Assembly: GCA_938003515.1 (NCBI GenBank) | Contig: CALKYL010000047.1 | Location: 1 to 6,089, forward strand | From: an uncultured bacterium | GTDB taxonomy: Bacteria; Planctomycetota; UBA1135; UBA2386 | Length of the DNA stretch: 6,089 bases | Direction: 5' to 3' | Shown here: piece by piece, positions 1 to 3,837 of the stretch | Numbering within the stretch: the stretch's first letter is position 1 | Layout of the letters: the number at the start of each line of letters is the position of its first letter | Position numbers and translations under genes: made by a program | The notes under the pieces: model-generated | Told to the model about the DNA's origin: nothing | Database searches by the model: none | What the model saw: the letters and a program-made list of their open reading frames with translations, nothing else

Positions 1-273
1 GGCGGCGGGCGTGCAACGCAGGCGGCCGGACCGGGTTCCGGGCGGGCGTGCGCGGGTTTCGGTGCGATGCTATCGGACCCGAGTCCGGGGTGGGGCGCAC
101 GAGCCCTTGCCACGGGCGACACGAACGCATCGCGCGGCACGCGAACCGGCGGACGCCCCCCCGGCCGAGGAAGCACGCGGGGAACGGGCGGCGGGGACGG
201 CGGGCCCGGGTGCTATCCTGCGGAGCGCGAGTCCGCGCCAACGCGGCCGCCGCCGCCCCGTCCGCTCCGTTCC
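1..273. other. Upstream region without a recognised gene
   Basis: No convincing gene is seen here on either strand. Open frames cross the region, but they translate to Arg/Pro/Gly-rich low-complexity sequence with no domain-like content, as expected of very GC-rich DNA. The stretch probably holds the 5' control region of the secreted-protein gene that starts at 274. A -10-like hexamer TATCCT lies at 214-219, but there is no recognisable -35 element 16-18 bp before it. Directly after it, GCGGA (220-224) and TCCGC (232-236) could form a small 5-bp hairpin with a 7-nt loop in the leader. The last 25 bases before the start are C/T-rich and carry no Shine-Dalgarno sequence. Another small potential hairpin, CGGAC/GTCCG, lies at 74-87. 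The end of an upstream gene could lie at the extreme left, but I cannot support one. Confidence 0.45.
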
Positions 274-2340
274 ATGACACGCCTCGCTCTCCTGCCTCTC
301 GCGGCCCTGGCCACCGGCCTCGCCGCCCAATCGAACGTCGTCGCCGGGCTCGACGGTCGGCTGACCGTCGTCAACAGCCTGACCTACTACGGCCGCCGCG
401 GCCCCGCCCATCCCAACGGCGAGGTCGGCATGGCGATGCTCAACACGATGTGCAACCCGGGATCGGTCAACATCCCGTGGTACCAGGCCATGCAGCCGAA
501 CCACCCGAAGTTCGGCTTCCTGATCGTGCGCGTCGCCGGCGACCGCATCGAGCAGATCAACGAGTGGTCGTTCTGCAAGCACGCGTTCGTCTCGATCAAC
601 GTCAGCGGCGCGTGCGGCAGCTGCCAGGACCCGGGCACGGGCTCCTTGATGGGGCTCAACTGCTCCGACACCTACGCCGCGGGCAACAACGCGAACCGGC
701 GCTGGCTCGGCCCGCCCGAGGAGATCGATCCCTGGCTCGGCACGTGGCAGCCCGTCGGCAGCTACTTCGACATCGGCGACCCGATGCAGGCCGGCTACCC
801 GCTGCCGGCCGACGGCATCCGCAGCCTCGACCACACGATCTTCGACACGGTGCAGAACCGGGTCACGGTCGACGAGGCCGACCTGCTGACGCCGAACGCG
901 AGCTACTACTACGGCCTGCAGCTGATCCACGAGGGCGAGGCGCTGGCCAACCGCGACGACAACCTCGCGCACCGCGGCTTCAACCCGGTCTGGAACGGCG
1001 GCAGCTGGTCGTTCCCGAACAACGCGGCCGGGCAGCAGTACGGCTCGATCCTCGACCGCTGGCCGGGCGCGAACGTCGAGTTCGGCCACGACGGCGGCGA
1101 CAACGGCCGCTTCTTCGTCGCGAGCAAGGTCACGCCGCTCGGCGGCGGGCTCTACCACTACGAGTACGCGGTGCACAACGTCGACAACAGCCGCGGCGGC
1201 GGCACGCTGCGCATCCCGATCGACGCCGGCGCGACGGCGAGCAACTTCACGTTCGGCGACATCGACCTCGACCCGAGCAACGACTGGACGGCGGCGCGCG
1301 TCGGCAACGAGGTGGTGTTCACCTCGCCGCAGGGCAACCCGCTCGAGTGGAACACGATCTACAACTTCGGCTTCGACGCCGACGTCCCGCCCGGGGTCAG
1401 CACCTGCGAGATCGACCACGCCCGGCCGGGCGTCGGCAGCCTCTGGGTCGAGGTGCAGACCGAGGTGCCGGGCGGCTCGACGATCGCGACCTTCGCGACC
1501 TTCGGCGCCGGCTGCGCCGGCTCGACGCCGCCGCCGCCCGTGCCGTGCCCCGAGCTCAACGGCGCAGGCGGCACGCTGACCAACGACACGAACGCCTACG
1601 AGTACACGTTCCGCGTGCCCAACACCGGGCCGGTCGGCGTCGCCGGCTTCGAGATCTTCACGGCGGCGCCCGGTGGACCGATCAGCCGCGCGGCGCACGT
1701 CTACGCCGACGTCGGCGGACAGCCGTCGACGACGCCGCTCGCGACGACCACCATCACCGTCGGGACCACGCCGGGCTTCTACGCCGCGACGTTCCCGACG
1801 GCGGTCGCGGTCAGCGGTGCGTTCTACGTCGGCTACGAGAACTCGCCCGGCGGCTACGTGTCGAACCTGACCGCGGGCCAGAACGGCGCCGGCTTCTACC
1901 GCGTCGCGGGCACCGGCACCTGGGCGCCGTCGTCGCTGGTGCAGCGGCCTTCGTGGCGCGTCTCGTGCGCGACGCTGACGCCGGCGATGGGCCACGTCGG
2001 CCTGCCGCAGCTCGGCGCGAGCTACGACCTGACGCTGACCGACGCGCTCGGCCCGGCGTTCGCGCTCCTGGTCTCGGGCCTGTCGGACTCGAGCTGGCTC
2101 GGCGCGCCGCTCCCGGCGCCGCTCCCGAACGCGCCCGGCTGCGATCTGCTGGTGTCGCCCGACGTGCTCGACGTCGCGATCACGAGCCCTTCGGGCGCCG
2201 CGAGCTCGTCGATCGCGGTGCCGAACGCGGCCGGCCTCGTCGGCCTGCCCGTGTTCCACCAGTGGGCGGTGCTCGACGCCGCGGCGAACCCGTTCGGCAT
2301 CGTCGTGTCGAACGGCGGCCGCGCCACCGTCGGCAACTGA
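274..2340 (+). CDS. Large secreted protein of unknown function, three-part architecture
   Basis: Predicted exported protein of 688 residues with no assignable activity. ATG 274 is chosen because it begins a short signal peptide (Arg3, hydrophobic Leu/Ala core, cleavage near Ala-Ala-Gln at about residue 19). The in-frame ATG at 67 would add 69 residues of Pro/Gly/Arg-rich sequence and bury the signal. Part 1 (about 20-400) resembles, from memory, a planctomycete secreted family. Its marks are a Cys-Lys-His-Ala-Phe motif at 101-105, a Cys114-x-x-Cys117 pair, Cys-Ser-Asp-x-Tyr at 130-134, Tyr-His-Tyr-Glu-Tyr-Ala-Val at 294-300 and an Asp/Asn-rich DLDPSNDW at 331-338. Part 2 (about 410-570) follows a FGAGCAG motif and a Pro-rich linker and looks like a beta-sandwich module. 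Part 3 (about 577-688) matches the C-terminal domain shared by many secreted proteins of this phylum, with Leu/Pro motifs, a GC-x-L-x-x-S-P motif and a Gln-x-x-x-x-Asp-x-x-x-Asn-x-x-Gly pattern near the end. The paired cysteines suggest disulfides outside the cytoplasm. There is no Shine-Dalgarno sequence. The gene converges on the next one. Confidence 0.88.
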   Translation: MTRLALLPLAALATGLAAQSNVVAGLDGRLTVVNSLTYYGRRGPAHPNGEVGMAMLNTMCNPGSVNIPWYQAMQPNHPKFGFLIVRVAGDRIEQINEWSFCKHAFVSINVSGACGSCQDPGTGSLMGLNCSDTYAAGNNANRRWLGPPEEIDPWLGTWQPVGSYFDIGDPMQAGYPLPADGIRSLDHTIFDTVQNRVTVDEADLLTPNASYYYGLQLIHEGEALANRDDNLAHRGFNPVWNGGSWSFPNNAAGQQYGSILDRWPGANVEFGHDGGDNGRFFVASKVTPLGGGLYHYEYAVHNVDNSRGGGTLRIPIDAGATASNFTFGDIDLDPSNDWTAARVGNEVVFTSPQGNPLEWNTIYNFGFDADVPPGVSTCEIDHARPGVGSLWVEVQTEVPGGSTIATFATFGAGCAGSTPPPPVPCPELNGAGGTLTNDTNAYEYTFRVPNTGPVGVAGFEIFTAAPGGPISRAAHVYADVGGQPSTTPLATTTITVGTTPGFYAATFPTAVAVSGAFYVGYENSPGGYVSNLTAGQNGAGFYRVAGTGTWAPSSLVQRPSWRVSCATLTPAMGHVGLPQLGASYDLTLTDALGPAFALLVSGLSDSSWLGAPLPAPLPNAPGCDLLVSPDVLDVAITSPSGAASSSIAVPNAAGLVGLPVFHQWAVLDAAANPFGIVVSNGGRATVGN
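2104..2127 (+). repeat. Perfect 12-bp tandem duplication inside the secreted-protein gene
   Basis: GCGCCGCTCCCG occurs twice head to tail (2104-2115 and 2116-2127). It encodes a doubled Ala-Pro-Leu-Pro in the C-terminal domain, where related proteins usually have a short Leu/Pro stretch. It looks like replication slippage that stayed in frame. A similar 9-bp tandem copy, GCGACCTTC, lies at 1486-1503 and encodes Ala-Thr-Phe twice. Neither has an evident function. Confidence 0.7.
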
Positions 2341-2362
2341 GCGGGTCGGCGCGGCAGGGGCA

Positions 2363-2388
2363 GCGGGTCCGCGATCGCGCGGACCCGC
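2363..2388. terminator. GC-rich hairpin, candidate bidirectional terminator
   Basis: A perfect 11-bp inverted repeat (2363-2373 with 2378-2388) surrounds the tetraloop ATCG. It lies 22 bp after the stop of the secreted-protein gene and 13 bp beyond the stop of the membrane-protein gene on the other strand. That is where a shared terminator for convergent genes is expected, and the stem reads equally well both ways. No T-tract follows on either strand, so it is not a classical intrinsic terminator. It could act with Rho, or mainly stabilise the mRNA 3' ends. Confidence 0.6.
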
Positions 2389-2401
2389 GGCGCCCGCGGC
2401 T

Positions 2402-3154
2402 TCAGCCCGACGCCCCGACCACCGGCGCCCCCGCCGCCACGGGCCCCGGCCCCCGCGCGCACAGGGAATGGCCGGCCCAGATCGCGCACAGGCCGACGAA
2501 CTCCCCGACGTAGAGCCCCTCCACGACGCCGGCCTTCGCCATGCCGCCGCCGATGCCCGGCAGCAGCCCGCCGAACGCGATCAGCGCCGTGCCGGCCGCG
2601 CGCGCGCCGTCCCTCCGTGCTTCGCGCCGCGGGAACCAGAATCGCCACGCCGACCACAGCGCCCCGCCGACGAGGAACAGCGCGGCGTAGCCGTTGATCA
2701 GCGGCGTGCCCCAGCGCACCCAGCTCCAGCCGAGCACGGCGCCGGTCGGCCGGTGCGGCTCGAGGCGGACCGCGTCGATCGGCGACAGCAGCACCGCGAC
2801 GGAGAGCAGGACGACCACCGCTGCCGACACCGCGGTCAGCCAGTGCGCGACCCGACGTCGGCACAGGAGGTAGGCGCTGCCGGTGCCCAGCGGGTAGCCG
2901 CCGAGCAGCGCACCGACGACGTACCACCAGCGCGTCAGCGCGGGCGAGTTGCCGGTGAGGGTGATCGTCGCCTCGAGGGCGGTCCCGGCGCCGAACGTCA
3001 GGATGCCGATCGCCCACCAGGTGAGGTGCGGCGGGAAGTGGCGCAGCCGGCCGCGCCGGACCAGGACGGCGAGGAACGCGACCGACACGAGCGTCGTCGC
3101 GATCGGCAGGTAGTGCACCGGGGCGGGCGATCCGTCGACGACGCAGAGGCTCAT
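2402..3154 (-). CDS. Seven-helix integral membrane protein, conserved, function unknown
   Basis: Protein of 250 residues with about seven predicted membrane helices at roughly 15-33, 44-64, 76-97, 103-124, 150-171, 185-205 and 212-231. The short Gly/Ala/Pro-rich tail after 232 is probably disordered. Positively charged loops (RRGR at 33-36, CRRR at 98-101, RREARR at 176-181) suggest an outside N terminus and a cytoplasmic C terminus. I recall a conserved hypothetical membrane family in several phyla with the same landmarks: GTALEA in helix 2 (Glu61), GALLGGYPL in helix 3, SPIDAVRLEPHRPTG between helices 4 and 5, and LLPGIGGGMAKAG around helix 6. No function is known to me. The buried Glu61 and the polar loop at 124-138 are candidates for functional residues. 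The start at 3154 has a plausible Shine-Dalgarno sequence. The gene lies 62 bp downstream of the thioredoxin-like gene on the same strand, with no strong terminator between, so they are probably co-transcribed. A rhodopsin-like or transporter role would be speculation. Confidence 0.85.
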   Translation of the reverse strand: MSLCVVDGSPAPVHYLPIATTLVSVAFLAVLVRRGRLRHFPPHLTWWAIGILTFGAGTALEATITLTGNSPALTRWWYVVGALLGGYPLGTGSAYLLCRRRVAHWLTAVSAAVVVLLSVAVLLSPIDAVRLEPHRPTGAVLGWSWVRWGTPLINGYAALFLVGGALWSAWRFWFPRREARRDGARAAGTALIAFGGLLPGIGGGMAKAGVVEGLYVGEFVGLCAIWAGHSLCARGPGPVAAGAPVVGASG

Positions 3155-3163
3155 CGCCGGATG

Positions 3164-3170
3164 CTCTCCC
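3164..3170 (-). promoter_or_regulatory. Shine-Dalgarno-like site of the membrane-protein gene
   Basis: GGGAGAG reads on the minus strand, 9 nt before the ATG at 3154. It supports that start and is the only recognisable ribosome-binding sequence in the window. The other three genes lack one. That fits a gene translated from inside a longer operon transcript. Confidence 0.45.
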
Positions 3171-3216
3171 GGGGACGCGCGGTCCGTGTCACGCGCGCGT
3201 CACCGTGCGGCCGGGC

Positions 3217-3759
3217 TCACGCCTTCGCGGCCTCGAGCGCGGCCTCGATCGACGCCTCGGTCTGGGCACCGCGCAGCCCGAAGCGCACGACCCCGCTCGC
3301 GTCGACGACGTAGGTGATGGGCGTGACGTTGGACCAGCTGACGGTGTGGAACGCGTCCATGAACGCGGCGTCCGCCATCAGGATCGGCCTGGTGAAGCGC
3401 TTGTTCGCGATCGTCGCCTTCGTCCACTCCGGGTCGAACTCGAGCACCTGGTCGGTCATCACGTGCAGCAGCACGACGTCGTCCGGCAGATCCTGCTCGA
3501 GCGCGCGGATCTCCTCGGCCTCGACGTCGCACGAGTGGCAGCGCGAGCGGAAGAAGTGCAGCACCAAGCGCTTGCCTGCGAGCCGGTCCTTCGACCAGGT
3601 GCGGCCGCCCAGGTCCACGAGCTCGAACGCCGGCAGCGGTTCGCCCACCGAGCCCTCGATCAGGCCGTCGACGTGGGCGCGCACGTAGGCGGTGACGCCG
3701 AAGTAGGCGGCGACGAGGACGAGCGGGACGATCAGACCGATCAGGGTGCGGCGGCTCAT
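3217..3759 (-). CDS. Membrane-anchored thioredoxin-fold (TlpA/redoxin-like) protein
   Basis: Protein of 180 residues, a normal length for an anchored thioredoxin-like protein. Residues 2-4 (Ser-Arg-Arg) precede one hydrophobic segment at about 5-26, which looks like an uncleaved signal anchor and places the rest outside the cytoplasm. The domain starts at about 38 with the redoxin-type entry (GEPLPAFELVDLGG). It carries Cys74-His-Ser-Cys77 at the start of the active-site helix and a Val-Thr-Pro motif with the expected cis-proline at 147, followed by the strand Ile-Thr-Tyr-Val-Val-Asp. In this superfamily the CxxC pair performs thiol-disulfide exchange. The residue before the first Cys is Arg73, where Trp is usual, so redox potential or partner may differ. 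A peroxiredoxin-type peroxidase is less likely given the CxxC pair. It is the first gene of a likely two-gene operon with the seven-helix membrane protein and is divergent from the kinase gene. No Shine-Dalgarno sequence is seen. A -10-like TAGCAT lies 9 nt before the start, so the leader would be extremely short. Confidence 0.88.
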   Translation of the reverse strand: MSRRTLIGLIVPLVLVAAYFGVTAYVRAHVDGLIEGSVGEPLPAFELVDLGGRTWSKDRLAGKRLVLHFFRSRCHSCDVEAEEIRALEQDLPDDVVLLHVMTDQVLEFDPEWTKATIANKRFTRPILMADAAFMDAFHTVSWSNVTPITYVVDASGVVRFGLRGAQTEASIEAALEAAKA

Positions 3760-3768
3760 GGCGGGGCC

Positions 3769-3774
3769 ATGCTA
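3769..3774 (-). promoter_or_regulatory. Candidate -10 element for the thioredoxin-like operon
   Basis: TAGCAT reads on the minus strand, with 9 nt between it and the ATG at 3759. A transcript starting 6-7 nt downstream would have only a few leader bases. There is no good -35 sequence at 16-18 bp. The hexamer directly follows the 9-bp GGCCTCCCG arm, mirroring the kinase side. Confidence 0.35.
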
Positions 3775-3824
3775 CGGGAGGCCGGCCCTTCCGGTCCCGG
3801 CGGAGCGCGCCCTCGGGCCTCCCG
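3775..3824. repeat. 9-bp inverted repeat in the divergent promoter region
   Basis: CGGGAGGCC (3775-3783) and GGCCTCCCG (3816-3824) are perfect reverse complements separated by 32 bp. Read outward, each arm is GGCCTCCCG running straight into a -10-like hexamer: with no gap on the minus side and one base on the plus side. The arm centres are 41 bp apart, about four helical turns, which would put them on the same DNA face. It could be a two-site operator, a promoter element used twice, or a chance match in GC-rich DNA. Confidence 0.55.
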
Positions 3825-3825
3825 G

Positions 3826-3831
3826 TATGGT
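3826..3831 (+). promoter_or_regulatory. Candidate -10 element for the kinase gene
   Basis: TATGGT lies 6 nt before the ATG at 3838. With usual -10 to +1 spacing the transcript would start at or next to the A of the start codon, giving a leaderless mRNA, which fits the absence of any Shine-Dalgarno sequence. No TTGACA-like -35 is visible, so the assignment rests on position and A/T content alone. Confidence 0.4.
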
Positions 3832-3837
3832 CGGCGC

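Noticed and set aside
67..273. N-terminal extension of the secreted protein from the ATG at 67
   Set aside because: The extra 69 residues are low-complexity Pro/Gly/Arg and would place the signal peptide internally. ATG 274 gives a normal exported protein.
70..2259. 729-residue open frame on the minus strand opposite the secreted-protein gene
   Set aside because: It is Arg/Val/Asp-repetitive composition with no signal peptide or motifs. The plus-strand frame has a signal peptide, paired cysteines and recognisable domains.
48..2513. 821-residue plus-strand frame overlapping the secreted-protein gene
   Set aside because: It is an Arg/Pro-rich out-of-frame translation that runs past the true stop and the hairpin. 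It is a shadow caused by high GC content.
3174..3201. 7-bp inverted repeat GACGCGC/GCGCGTC in the gap between the two minus-strand genes
   Set aside because: It has a 14-nt loop and low-complexity CG repeats, and no T-tract follows. It is too weak to call a terminator or to argue against co-transcription.
2022..3313. Overlapping frames (minus 2022-3017, plus 2468-3313) across the membrane-protein gene
   Set aside because: Both are Arg/Ala/Asp-rich without structure, whereas the minus frame 2402-3154 encodes seven clear hydrophobic helices.
3768..3770. Alternative minus-strand ATG upstream of the thioredoxin-like start
   Set aside because: It is 11 nt from the chosen start and out of frame with the thioredoxin coding frame.
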